The translations under genes were made by a program, and so were the position numbers. Below, piece by piece: positions 1 to 14,403 of a stretch of 64,000 bases of DNA; the first letter of the stretch is position 1; the number at the start of each line of letters is the position of its first letter. The notes beneath the pieces were generated by a model, which did no database searches, was not told the origin of the DNA, and saw nothing but the letters and a program-made list of their open reading frames with translations. Source of the stretch: Salvelinus alpinus (Eukaryota; Chordata; Actinopteri; Salmoniformes; Salmonidae). Location: positions 22,248,969 through 22,312,968 of the forward strand of contig NC_092092.1 in the NCBI RefSeq assembly GCF_045679555.1, in the 5' to 3' direction.

Positions 1-24
1 TGAAACTGATGATGGTTTATTATT

Positions 25-382
25 GCCTAAATCAAGGGTTCTCAAAGTGATCTCATATAAATATATATTTTTTAAAATCTTGACATTACATTTTTTTTAT
101 GAATATAACAACATATTAAACGAATTTCCGAATTTCCCAGGGTCCGAGACCTGGGAAATCATACTTATTTCTATGTGACAAATAAAATTTGATTTGATGA
201 TTTGATTTGGTTCGTCCGGTGGCACCGGCCATGCACTGCCGAAGTCGATATATAATTTATTGTATACATTTTTTTCTTATCTCACTCGAGTTGTGTTCTG
301 ATTATGAGGGGGTCCCTGATGAATTTGCTATGACAAATGGGTCCCAGGCCCCAAAATTTGTGTGAGAACCCCTGGCCTAAAT
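25..382. mobile_element. hAT-type non-autonomous element with 8-bp target duplication
   Basis: The element runs 33-374. Its ends are imperfect inverted repeats: CAAGGGTTCTCA on the left and the complement of TGAGAACCCCTG on the right. It is flanked on both sides by the same octamer GCCTAAAT (25-32 and 375-382). An 8-bp duplication and a CAGGGGTTCTCA-like terminus are hallmarks of the hAT superfamily. It encodes no protein. Around 160-205 it contains a retroposon-type tail (TGTGACAAATAAAATTTG followed by TTTGAT repeats), probably a separate older insertion. Confidence 0.75.
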
Positions 383-699
383 TATAGGACTATATAGCCT
401 AGGACTACTAGGGCAGGCTACCATATTCATCATGACGTTATGTATGCATTGACTAACTAAGTTACTATTCTTGCAAAACCTATAGACTACACCATGGCGA
501 TAGAAACATTACTATAGTCTGAAATAATAGCCTAGAAAGAAAATCACTTTATTCAAATAAATTAATGAACAATTGATTGTGATACCTTGATTTACTTTGC
601 ATGTTTCCACAACGCTGTCATTATACGCGTCAACTGCCTTATATTCGCAGACCTTGTCGTTGCAGTGCTAATTGTGTTACCGGTGACAAAAGTTTTTCT

Positions 700-1169
700 T
701 TCAAGAATATGAATAACGTAATGCACCTGTTCCACGCTCCACTAGTCGAAGCCTGACTACAGTACCCACGACACCTTGCGCCCACTCTGTGCTCTGCGCC
801 AGTCTGTTCAGGGAACCAGTTCGCTTAGCCTTTTTTCTGCCTTCTCACTGTTGCCTGGTGCCAACCTACGCCGAGAAGATATCCCTCCCTCTTCCCCCTT
901 CAGCGGCTGCTTCCAATTTGCTTTCATTTTTCTTATCACGAGCACGATTGGCTTTTGTGCTGCCAGTCAGACGCCTCTACCGTAGCTGGAGTTGAGTAGC
1001 AACAGCTCGGAAACATCTGGCTGCCGCAGCCCTTCTATCTCCGCTCGCTCGCTCCGTCTTTCCTGCCACTGCAGGTTGTTATGGAAATTTGTTGAAAGTC
1101 AATCTAGTTATTTTTCAACCCCAAGAGGATTTGACGAAGGAAGCAGGAAGACATTGGAGCTTGTTGTCT
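700..1169 (+). other. zbtb18: Probable 5' UTR exon of zbtb18
   Basis: This stretch is less AT-rich than its surroundings and ends in a good splice donor (TTGTTGTCT then GTAAGTGCC, cut after 1169). No convincing coding frame runs through it. The zbtb18 coding exon begins at a splice acceptor (5290/5291), so an upstream exon must exist, and this is the best donor I found in the right place. The 5' boundary is a guess. The human isoform beginning MCPKGYEDS needs an upstream exon ending in ATG plus three codons and a G; I did not find one here, so initiation at the exon 2 methionine is more likely. Confidence 0.45.
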
Positions 1170-4100
1170 GTAAGTGCCTTTAATACCAGAGTCCGATTAA
1201 GGGTGATGAAAGGGGGTTAAAGAATGGAAGGGGAAAAAGTAACAATCCTTTGTAGCGTGTGTTGCGTTCATATAATAGTTGCTATATTAGCTCCTTCGAG
1301 ACCCTGTAGTGCCATGGTCTGCATAGCATCGGGGCCTGCTACTGAACTGCAATACTACTGATCGAACGTTTACTTTCTGCCACCATGGCTAGCTAGCTTG
1401 ATTGCTTGGGTCAGTGTGTGTGTGTGCGCGCGCGAGATATTGTAGTCTTGCGAATGTTCTGTTGTGTTGCTGGCGACGGTCTTACATTCTGTAACCAGCA
1501 GCACAGATACATGTTGGTAGCCAGCCTATAGTCACCCTCGAGGAGTAAGTTGTCTACAGAGCTTGACAGATACATTGATCAGATAGTTGCTCGTATCGAG
1601 AGTAACGTGTCATGTCCGGTTTCATGAAGTTTATAGAAGTAATGGCTAATTTATGACAGTTGTTTCTTGGCTTTGGATATTTTTTTGTAGACTGTCTGTA
1701 AGCTATTACGATAAAAGGCAATGGGAAAATAGCCTAATGAAAATGCTAGGCTGAAATTAATGATGTATTATTGGATAGTCTAGACTAGAGTGATGTGTGT
1801 TGCAAGTTGTAATATTAATGTTGCAACATTGTTACCAACATTCACTAAGGCTATTTAATGATACATTCTACCATTTTCTGTGAAAGGAATATGTTCTGTG
1901 AAAAGTTATCGTACCGGAATCAGTAATATTGTAGCCTAATTATTTAGTTGCAACTCTAATTTTACAATTTTGCATGCAGAGTCGTTGAAACTTTGAAGGT
2001 TATGTATGAATAACATAATAAGATATCTGGCCAGAGGTTTGTTCTTGTAGCCTATATATTCGTGTTTCTCCTCCTCTTTCTTAAGTATAGGCTACACTCA
2101 GCATAAATAGCAATTAATTCCTAAAGGTTTTGATCTTGTAAATATTCATAATAAACGTGTGGATTTTAATACGCTTATGTCAACAGGAACATGTTGAATA
2201 TCTTGAATATCTATAGATATTAAGTTCATATCTATAAAGCCTACACAATAATGTGAATATGTTATATAGCCTACTGTTATTGTTTGATATGAATAATAAT
2301 GGACTGTATATAGATGCGTTATTGTGATCCACTCACATAGCAGAGAAATAAATAAATTCCTTGTGGAATAAAAAGACCACCTGAAAAATTCACACGGAAG
2401 AGTGAAATACTTTCACAAAAGAAAGCCGAGGCTGTAGTCAGTTTTAGCCGGCCCAACAAGGAATAGTGTAGCTTTTGTTTAGAATCTCACTCATGAGGTC
2501 TATACTATTGTTCCCATTGTTACTTTTTCATTTTTTTCTGTCAGTTGTATGAAGGGTTAGGGAAATGAATGATGGTAATGGTGAGGGCAGTGAACCGTAA
2601 AGAAGTCGAAAACAATATCAGCTGCGTGGGTCTGTCAGTTGCAAATGTGCTGTGCTGGCCTTTGTTTATGGTTACTGGAAGTTGAGCAGGCAGCAAAAAA
2701 AACTAAACTTGATGGTATTTAAATTCACTGCGCAGGAAACTAGTCTGGGAAACTAGGTTAGAAAAAGTGTTGGATTTCACACAGACCTATTTTCTAAAGT
2801 TCTCCTTTACTTTAGAGTAAAGAGGTAGGGGGAAGTTGGCTAGTTTTCCACACAAGCACCTCACTACATTTACCTCCTTTTTTTGAGAGAGGAGAGAAAA
2901 AGAAACAAAGTTGTATAAAGGAGAGGCTGGTGGCAAGAGTGTAGAGGAGTAGCATATGGCTGTAAAAGGAGCACAGCTGGAGGTAGCATTTCCATCTGAA
3001 CATGATGTCAGAGCAGCTGACAGGCTGCCATCCCCCAGTCTTTTATTCTAACGCACAGACTGGGAGTTAGTGTGTGTGCGGATCTGTGTGCAGGAGGAGG
3101 TATCTCATTCCCCTCCAACATCTCCTCCACTTTGCATCTGTCTCTCACAGTTAGCTTTTTTTCTCTCCTACCCCCTCATTGATTCTGCAAAAGAGCTGCA
3201 GCCGGCCCAGCTTTTCTACTACAGCGGACTTAATCAAGTTGATGCATACTGCAGGTACTGTCTATGGGAAAGGGTCCGGGGCACTGGGATGGTTTTGTTT
3301 TGTACGGGAAGCTCTGGCTTTTCCAGGGCTTTTCCCAGTGTCTGGCTACTTTTAGTCAGAGCTCTATGGAACGGGAAGTGAAAGAGTTGTATGTGTACAG
3401 TAGTTGTGTACTGTAGCTAAGCAGGAGCCTGGTGTTTTTGTTGTCAGGAAGAGGTTTCCAAGTGAGATTTTAACTGATCCATTTGTTTGTGGATATAGTT
3501 TTTCTTTGGTTTGTTGTGAGCAGGTTGGGCTTGGAGTTGATTGTTGGTCCTTTGATTGTTGAATGTATGTTGAAATTATTATCTTTTTTGTGGAAATTAT
3601 TTTTATTTGTTTCAACCAAAATATATTTCTTAATTTGTGTTAACTAAAAAAGCAATTTAACATGTTTTTATTGTCTGGTAAACACACAGTATTACTTTCT
3701 GCTACTATCAACATGTTTGATATTTTTCCTCAAAGTTATTCTGGCTAAAACATCCCAGAACCATGTAAAAAAAAATATCAATATGGTCATTTTTACTAAG
3801 AATAAGTCAATGTCTTAAATCTAAATGGCTGTGAAATTACTTGAAAGCCCAATGTCCTCTTTCCCAGGCTTGTGTTCATTTTTTCTGTTGGTGGTGACTA
3901 ATTTAGAACTTGCAGATTTGAGCTGCCTGAATTGGCTAGACAGCTGTAATCGCACTCCTTCTAGTCTTAATCTCTTTATCTGGGCAGCAGCTGCCATATG
4001 GCCCCAGTCAGCTGGATCAGATGTTTGTAAGCCTCCTTGTCTGTCCCTCTCTGTCCTCGCAGACCCCTAATTTGATCGCTGCTACCTTGTGAGTTGTCCT

Positions 4101-5290
4101 GCTATCTTTATTTTTAGACATTTTAAGGATTAGGATTGATGTAGACTACAGGGCACTTAGAGTGATTGTATTCTAAATCTTCAGTGCTGGTCTCTTTGAG
4201 AAGGATGTGCAGTTTCTTGAAAGATTTGGGGAGGGGGAGCGTGGGGTGGTGGGGGTTTGCTGGGGGGTTGGACATCCTTGTCCCTGTAAGCCTCTCATTA
4301 AAGAAAATCTGAACTCCGCTCCAATGAGGGGGATCGCACACTTGTTCACTCACATTGAAATGGGTTTATTTAACTGCTTTGGTTGATGTTCAGGCTCATG
4401 TATTATTTCAGACGAGAAAAAGCTACTTGGTTAACAGGTGTGGGGGGGGTTTCTCATTCAAATGTCTGAATCTGCTATTATGAAAGTTTATTTAGAAAAA
4501 CTTCAGAGAAATATTCATAAAATATATTTTATGAACAGGATTCTCCTTTTTTTATTGGATCTAACTAACAGTGGGAGTTGGCAATAAATCACCTTTTGTA
4601 ATTTACCAACAAGGCAACTTGTTTTTCAAACCCTTAAATTCCGTGTGTACAGTCGTCATTCTCAGTGTACTTAGGCCTCTGGAATAGGTAGCTTGTGTAT
4701 GTGAGGACTGTTTCTGTACCTGAAAGCCTGTTACCTAAAGAGGCTGGCCAGGCCAGTCCAAAGTGGGTTATTAAAAATAACCACACTAGGAGTTGGGAGA
4801 GTAAAGCGTGGAAGCAGTTGAGTTAGCAGGCGGGCATCTGTGTGACCAGGAGGAGCTCAGCTGCTGAAGGCTCTCTGTGATCATGTGGAACGGCCATAGA
4901 TCGCAGTCTAGAGCAACACCTCTCCCAAATATCATCTGGATACATTTAGGTTTATGGAGCAATTAGACTTTATCAGTTTTTTATTTGGTGTTTGTGTCTG
5001 AAAGTTTGAATTTGTTGATGGTAAAACATGTTAGAATTTAAAAGGAAAATGTCTCTTTGGTGATATTTTAGAGACATTTAGTTTTGTAGATATAGTTTAA
5101 AATGCCAAGGATTTCATGTGTAGGCTAATTTGTTTTCATCTGTTCCTTTTTGAATGCGAGTGAGTGCAATTGTGTGTGCATGAGGTGAGAGAGTAAGATA
5201 TGAGTGGATCCAGACAGGTTGTCTACAAGCTGAAACAAAACAGTAGCTGTTCTAAAATAATGTGCCTCTAACATCTGCTGTCTGTTCTAG
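1170..5290 (+). other. zbtb18 intron (putative)
   Basis: This is the 4.1 kb between the candidate 5' UTR exon and the coding-exon acceptor TGTTCTAG (ending at 5290). It is AT-rich single-copy-looking DNA. The short open frames here (for example 3070-3381 and 3825-4070) resemble nothing I recognise and have no splice support. Regulatory elements would be expected in such a developmental gene, but I cannot identify any by eye. Confidence 0.4.
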
Positions 5291-5304
5291 GTTATGAAGA
5301 CAGC

Positions 5305-6951
5305 ATGGAGTTCCCAGACCACAGCAGACATTTGCTACAGTGTCTGAGTGAGCAGAGGCATCAGGGTTTCCTTTGTGATTCCACTGTGCTGGTCGGCGAT
5401 GCCCAGTTCCGAGCCCATCGAGCAGTGCTGGCTTCATGCAGCATGTACTTCCATCTCTTTTACAAGGACCAGCTCGACAAAAGGGACATTGTTCATCTGA
5501 ACAGCGACATTGTTACAGCCCCGGCGTTCGCTCTCCTGCTAGAGTTCATGTACGAGGGGAAGCTCCAGTTCAAAGCCCTGCCCGTGGAGGACGTGCTGGC
5601 TGCAGCCAGTTTCCTACATATGTACGACATAGTCAAGGTCTGCAAGAAGAAGCTGAAGTACAAAGCCACTGCGGAGGCAGACAGCACCAAGAAGGAGGAA
5701 GACGCCTCCAGCTGCTCTGACAAAGTAGAGAGCTTCTCTGAGGGCAGCACGGGCCACCCGGCAACGGCCGACCTACTGCCCAGTGACGATGAGGACCTGG
5801 AGGCCAAGCAGGACCCCAGCAACCTGTGGATGAGGCTACCCTCTGACCGCCCGGGCACCCCGGCCACCGCCACCAGCCCAAGGGAGGCTGACGCCCATGT
5901 CAGTCCCCCCAAACTGCAGTCCCCTGCCGGCAGCCCTAGCAGCTCTACTGGCTCCCTGTCCCGGAGGTCCCTGGGCTCCCGTGGCTCCCGAAGCTCCCGT
6001 AGCTCTCGCAGAGTGTCAGCGGATGCAGACTGTGTCCTGGACTTGTCTGTGAAGTCCAGCCTGACGGGGCCCAGCGAGTCCTTGTCCAACAACCCCTATT
6101 TCTGTGGCCGGGTGACGCCCGACAGCCTGCAGGGCACCCTCGTCCAGGTGAAGCAGGAGAAGAACACAGGCTCAGATGATGAGGGCCTGGTGCGTGGCGA
6201 CTATGAGATGGACCACAGCGGGCCCAAAGCAACCCCTCCCAGAACCAATGGAGGACTGAACCACCACGGGGTCGGCAGCCATGCTCACAGACGCCTGGGC
6301 CTGGAGGCCCACCTCTCGGCCCTACGTGATGCCTCCCTGGCCAGCGAGCTGGAGCGTGACGACAAGGTCAGCGACGATGACATGCTGGGGGGAGAGAGTG
6401 AGCGGGCCCAGGTCGAGGCGGCTAGCATCGACAGCGCCCTGCTGCCCTACGTGTCCAACATGCTGAACGCCCCTCACACTCAGATCTTCATGTGCCCCCT
6501 GTGCAACAAGGTGTTTCCCAGTCCGCACATCCTCCAGATTCACCTCAGCACACACTTTCGCGAGCAGGAGGGTGTGCGCGCCAAGCCCGCCAGCGATGTC
6601 AATGTGCCCACCTGCTCCATCTGCGGCAAGACGTTCTCCTGCATGTACACCCTGAAGCGCCACGAGCGGACTCACTCCGGGGAGAAGCCGTACACGTGCA
6701 CCACGTGCGGTAAGAGCTTCCAGTACTCCCACAACCTGAGCCGGCACGCTGTGGTGCACACCCGAGAGAAGCCGCACGCCTGCAAGTGGTGCGAGCGGCG
6801 CTTCACCCAGTCTGGGGACCTGTACCGCCACATCCGCAAGTTCCACTGCGAACTGGTCAACTCGCTCTCTGTCAAGAGTGAAGGCCTCAACCTCCCCAAC
6901 CTCCACAGGGACTGGGCCATAGAGGATAGTTCTCAAGAACTGTGGAAGTGA
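5305..6951 (+). CDS. zbtb18: Zinc finger and BTB domain-containing protein 18 (RP58/ZNF238)
   Basis: This is a 548-residue sequence-specific transcriptional repressor of the BTB/POZ zinc-finger family; in mammals it represses E-box-type targets during neuronal and muscle differentiation. The N-terminal BTB domain (about residues 1-117) begins [15 protein letters not shown] Ser/Arg/acid-rich linker follows, holding the CtBP-type motif VLDLS (244-248) and a VKQE sumoylation-type site near 282. Four C2H2 fingers follow (about 395-417, 435-457, 463-485, 491-514) with linkers HSGEKP and HTREKP, and the conserved end SSQELWK. All coding sequence is in one exon, as in mammals. The acceptor TAG at 5288-5290 leaves in-frame codons YEDS before the chosen Met, matching the longer human isoform; Met 5305 is the shorter-isoform start. 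The frame is intact. The linker has an expanded run of Ser and Arg (about residues 217-236) that I do not recall from the human protein. Confidence 0.97.
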   Translation: MEFPDHSRHLLQCLSEQRHQGFLCDSTVLVGDAQFRAHRAVLASCSMYFHLFYKDQLDKRDIVHLNSDIVTAPAFALLLEFMYEGKLQFKALPVEDVLAAASFLHMYDIVKVCKKKLKYKATAEADSTKKEEDASSCSDKVESFSEGSTGHPATADLLPSDDEDLEAKQDPSNLWMRLPSDRPGTPATATSPREADAHVSPPKLQSPAGSPSSSTGSLSRRSLGSRGSRSSRSSRRVSADADCVLDLSVKSSLTGPSESLSNNPYFCGRVTPDSLQGTLVQVKQEKNTGSDDEGLVRGDYEMDHSGPKATPPRTNGGLNHHGVGSHAHRRLGLEAHLSALRDASLASELERDDKVSDDDMLGGESERAQVEAASIDSALLPYVSNMLNAPHTQIFMCPLCNKVFPSPHILQIHLSTHFREQEGVRAKPASDVNVPTCSICGKTFSCMYTLKRHERTHSGEKPYTCTTCGKSFQYSHNLSRHAVVHTREKPHACKWCERRFTQSGDLYRHIRKFHCELVNSLSVKSEGLNLPNLHRDWAIEDSSQELWK

Positions 6952-9870
6952 AGCCTGCTGAAATGATCAGGACTTTGTTTTTAAGCTAAATGAGAGAGGT
7001 GTCAGTGAAGGTTGGGCAGAGAGGTAAGGGAGTTGGAGCAGGGTATGGGTGGGAGAGGGGTCTGAATCAGTCATGTTTCTTGTACGTAACATTGCAAAAT
7101 CTTGTTAAATGGCACTTTAATAGCACATGAACATGTTACTACTGTTTTCTGTTCCAGTCCTTTGTTTTATTCTATTTTATTTGTTCTGATTTCGTTAAAA
7201 AAAATGTATGTAAACATGGCCGCTGGTATCAGTAGCCAGCGTTGAGTTATTTTTAGATTTCTTGTGTATATACACAAATGTCTATACACTCCTTAAATCT
7301 AAGGCACACCTTCAATGACAACCATATGAAGTGTTCAGGTAATACACACTGAAGTTAGACTATTAGAATACACTAAACGGGTACTGTGATCATGAATATA
7401 TACCAGTACACATACATGTGTGTATGAATACATGTGTGTATAGTGCACTACTCTAATTTCATTATCAAATTTAATCTGTGTGAATGTGTGTGCGTTTAAA
7501 TTGTTTTACTCTGCAAAGAGGTCTGATTTAAATAGCTACAAGCTTCTGTTCCTTAAGCTCTTGTACATTTTGACTTGTGATAGGAAACTTGACTGATGAA
7601 AGACAAATGGCACTCATGCAATGTACAGCTTCATTTTTCACATTAATTGAAGTATTTTCTAAAACCCTTTATAAATGATTATTTTAGAATTTCTTAAAAT
7701 CTCTATCTGCAGCTTTTAAACATCCTTTGTTGAACCGAATATAATTTAAGTTGGCTGTATTCTATAGGTTTCTGTAGTGATTAAATGGATTTATTTTTGG
7801 AAAATGGGATCTGTTATTGCATGAAGTCCAACCTGTATATTTGAAATGTGAATCGCTGTATTACTGTACACTGTAATTGAACAAATATAGAACAGACTAT
7901 GTGAATACTCCAAGGGTGCAGTCTGTTAAAAAAACTGAATTTTACAGCTATGGAAAATGCATGAATATGATTTATTGACCTTTTGTTGTACTTTTTTTTT
8001 TTGCATTTGAGGAGTGTATTTTAAATTAACTAATTATATTCTTAAGTAGTTTATTTCTTTTCTCTGCTCCTTTTGAGAGTCCGGTAGGACTCCTTTAAAA
8101 TGTTCTGCTGGGCTGTGAAGATTTTTTGTCAATGCACTGGTCTTGGGTTTGAGTTTGTGTAACGGTATGTGAGGTGAAGCTTGTCGTCAGACAGACAGAG
8201 GTGGGCAGTGTGGGCAGAATGCCAGCAGTGACCTAACTAACAAACTAATCTACAGAAGATCTCCACTAGTGTGTTTGCCTCCCGTCCACACAGCACTTCG
8301 TCACCGTCTACTTTGCTGCATGGTGGTCAGGGAGTTAAGGTTCCCAACTGCTGTATCTATCCAGTTAACGTTCTTCTTTGGTATTTTCTGCTCTCTCATT
8401 GACATCAAGTAAGCATTGTGGGTAATTGATTTATTTATATTTTCATTTGGCACTTGTTTCTAACTGTGCGGCCAATGAAAATGTGTCACACTTTTCTATC
8501 AGAGAGAGAGAGAGAGACTCACCTGTTCATATCTGAGTACTCTTGAAGGTTTATTCTGTTTCAAAACAAAGCTGAAGAATCGGAGAGCAGCACTATGCTT
8601 AACATCACGCTCCTAATTTGTATGTCTGTGTGTATCTGTTTGGATGCTCCTATGTACGTACTGTATGTATGCACGCGTGCGTGTTTTGTACTGAAAGCGC
8701 AATCCTTACTTTTGAAGGGGGAGAATTGGCATGCTTGCACCTTTTAAAGCTTATTTAACTGAGATTTATGCTGAAAAGATGCCTTTATGAAAATTATAGT
8801 TATAAATTATAGATTCAAGAAATCATGGATACTATTACATTCAAGAGGAGATGAAATTATTGAATTAACCTTAAATTATAATTTATCATTTTTTAAATTA
8901 AATTTGAACTGTTCTTTATTTTAATATTTTATTTTGAACTTATTTTGTATTTCTTTTTAATGAATGTGAACATTCGGGGAAAAAATCTGCACTCAAAATA
9001 TTTTTGTGCAGAAATACCATGGAATCAAGTAAATGCCCATTCTTGAGAACTGTCAAACAAAAGCAAAACTTTAACTATACCCAAACTCAGATGATAGTAA
9101 GTAGAGCTATGAATGTCTGCACTTGTGGGGAGATACTGGCATGCCCACACTGGCCCGGGGGTTTGGTTTGCTCTTCAGTGGATGTGGTGGTGGCAGCATC
9201 AGCTGGTGACATGGGTGCTCCTTGCCAACTGTGCACAGTGTCATGGCATTTTGCACAGTGGTAATTGATCTGTTTGCAACCACAAATATCATGGAAAATA
9301 TCACATGTGGGTTAACTCTCTATTTGAAGACTTATTTACAATTATTGATGGCTTTTCTTATTGTACTTGACCGCCTTAAAACTACTGTAAACAGCTTCTT
9401 TTTTTCCCACGTTGTCACTGGAACACTTAAGTTTGTAACTGGACTGTTTATTCACATTTTTAAAATAGAAGAAAGTAAGCTGTGAAATGACCTGATAAGC
9501 ATCTCCATTTATCATCAATCTAACTTTGGTTACTTGAAAACAGGAAAGGTCCAGTGGGGGGAAAAACATAAAAATGTAGAAGACAATATAGGAAGAGATA
9601 GGAGGGGGGAAATACATCTGTTGAAAAGGACAATCACTGTCTGAAAAAGAAGCAGATTTTGATTAAAATATACTTGCTTCCCTGCGAGATTTTGTTTCTT
9701 TGACATTGTTCTTTTTCTGGATTTAGACATTTTAGCTTTGACAATCATAGTATGTTTTATGTTCTCAAGGGGAGTAAATTCTAAGGCTGTTTAGTTTTGT
9801 ACTTTTTTGGTGTGCTGTTGTTGAAATTTTCAAATTGTGTGCAAACTGCAATAAATTATAAGAACCTTAA
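6952..9870 (+). other. zbtb18: zbtb18 3' UTR
   Basis: About 2.9 kb of AT-rich sequence with many TGTA and TTTAAA words follows the stop codon without another gene. It ends at the first good poly(A) signal I see (9850), with a T/G-rich stretch just downstream. Short open frames inside it (9004-9748) look like chance. The exact 3' end is inferred. Confidence 0.6.
9850..9855 (+). promoter_or_regulatory. Candidate poly(A) signal of zbtb18
   Basis: A canonical AATAAA is followed within about 30 bases by TGTGAATTTGTGTATTT, a GU-rich downstream element. I noticed no earlier AATAAA on this strand after the stop codon. Confidence 0.55.
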
Positions 9871-10348
9871 CTCAATTCCAATGTGAATTTGTGTATTTAA
9901 TTTGTCACCGAGTAAATAACATGGGTACCATTCAGTCGGTGTTGCATTCACAGGCACATTTGGAAGATTAGTTAAATGCTTATTACACTTATTAATATAG
10001 CTTAGAGCCACAGTCATATTTGAACAAGGAAGATGTAATCTGTAGAAATTGATTTTTTCTTCTTCTCCCATTTAGTCTCAGTGTTATAACAGACTAGACT
10101 CCTCAGAGGCCTGCCTATATGTATTAGATACAAGCTCAATCAAATGTTACAATTACACACACACACAACCCTAAGTGTGTATCATGTAATGGGTTATCTA
10201 AGCTATACCTACACATGAGTTATTCAACATATTCTAGCATTGCTCTTCATAACAGTAACTATAGTGGCTGATTCTGTATAATGAATTTCTATATACTATA
10301 TTTTTCAGCAATGAAAGTAAGAGAAGCATTGGCATCATTTCTTTTTCT

Positions 10349-10900
10349 ATGCCATGTTGTGTGGGTGGGTGTGTGGGTGGGTGGGGAGGCTGTGGATCTA
10401 GATTGGGCCCAGGTTGGGCACAGTGTGGTGCCCTGCATGGCCAGTGCGTGTGTGTGGTGCTGATATATCTAGCTGTTGCACTGGCTAAGGCGTGGGCTGG
10501 ACCTGAGAAAAAGTGCAGCAGCTTGTCGAGAACCACCCCCCTCAACACATACAGCCTCCTGCCAAAGCTCCTCAAGTACAGTTTTCCAAGAAACAAATCA
10601 GCTTTATCTAATGTCTTGCTGCTCTGCAAACCTGGCCTTACAGATGCATTAAAGACTGACCACTTTGAAGTAAGTGAGTGTTATTCATTAGGGCATCGCT
10701 ACAGATGGTCATATGCTGTAAGCCCCCCACCCCCACCAAGACTAACACCCTCATCTCCTAATTACTGGATGATTTTCTTCAGTTTTCACAGGCATGATAT
10801 TGTTTAAGAAACATGTAAGTGTTTGTAACTCTTTGAATTATTCATGTTGACTATAAAGAAAACTATATCAAGGCATAACATTCTTTCTAAATGATTTAAC
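10349..10900. other. Intergenic, no gene recognised
   Basis: A G/T-rich stretch with GGGTGGGTGTGTGGGTGGG repeats and an open frame of 152 codons (10349-10807). The frame is compositionally driven, its product has no domain I recognise, and it lacks splice or poly(A) context. Confidence 0.3.
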
Positions 10901-10929
10901 TATTCATTACACTTTTATTTATTATTTTA

Positions 10930-11180
10930 ATTACTTAACTATTTTCACTTGTCCATGTAGTATTACCCCGCACATTGACTAGGTACCCCCTGTATATAGC
11001 CTCTTTATTGTTATTTGATTGTGTTATTTTTTATTATGTTTGACTTTAGTTTATTTAGTAAATATTTTCTTAACTATTTCTTGAACTGCATTATTGGTTA
11101 AGGACTTATAAGTAAGCATTTCATGATAAGGTCTACCTACACCTGTTGTACTTGGCGCATGTGACAAATAAAATGTAATT
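10930..11180 (+). mobile_element. 3' tail of a salmonid non-LTR retrotransposon
   Basis: The block contains ACCCCCTGTATATAGCCTC, then GGTTAAGGACTTATAAGTAA, then GGCGCATGTGACAAATAAAA, and ends in a TTTGATGA-type tail. The same closing block ends the LINE at 53860-53955, which carries reverse-transcriptase sequence, so this is a 5'-truncated copy of the same family. No coding sequence remains. Confidence 0.75.
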
Positions 11181-14021
<2,841 letters not shown>

Positions 14022-14206
14022 GGCGAGCCAAGAGAGAGGGCGTCTCCAGGGAGCAGGCAGGCAGCTGTGGGAGATGAGGAATCCAGCTTTCCTCCCAGTC
14101 TAATATCGTTCATCATAACTTTACAAATCACTGCTAAACAAAGGTAGGGACAGTTACAGTAGACATGGAGGAGGACAGGTGTATCAAAATGATGCCCTTC
14201 CATGTA

Positions 14207-14403
14207 CAGTAGAGGCTGGTGGGAGGAGCTGTAGGAGTACGGGATCTTTGTAATGGCTGAAATGGAATCAATGGAATGGTACCAAACACATGGAAACAAA
14301 GTGCTTGTTTCATTCCATTTATCATTTATCATCATTCCATTTATTCCAGTACAGCCATCACAATGAGTCCATCCTCCTATAGCTCCTCCCACCAGCACCT
14401 CTG
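14207..14403. mobile_element. Palindromic MITE (CAGTAGAGGCTGGTGGGAGG family)
   Basis: The left end CAGTAGAGGCTGGTGGGAGG is nearly the reverse complement of the right end at 14380-14403, and the interior is also largely self-complementary (AATGGAATCAATGGAATGG against CATTCCATTTATTCC). ATGTA flanks both sides. A relative lies at 54668-54801. Termini beginning CAG fit a non-autonomous hAT-like element. No coding capacity. Confidence 0.7.

Noticed and set aside
5493-6936. Antisense open frames up to 204 codons under zbtb18
   Set aside because: They overlap the GC-rich, clearly conserved zbtb18 coding exon on the opposite strand and have no domains; they are shadows of its codon use.
10349-10807. 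152-codon open frame as a possible small gene
   Set aside because: It depends on G/T-rich repeats, has no recognisable domain, and an antisense frame of similar length exists over the same bases.
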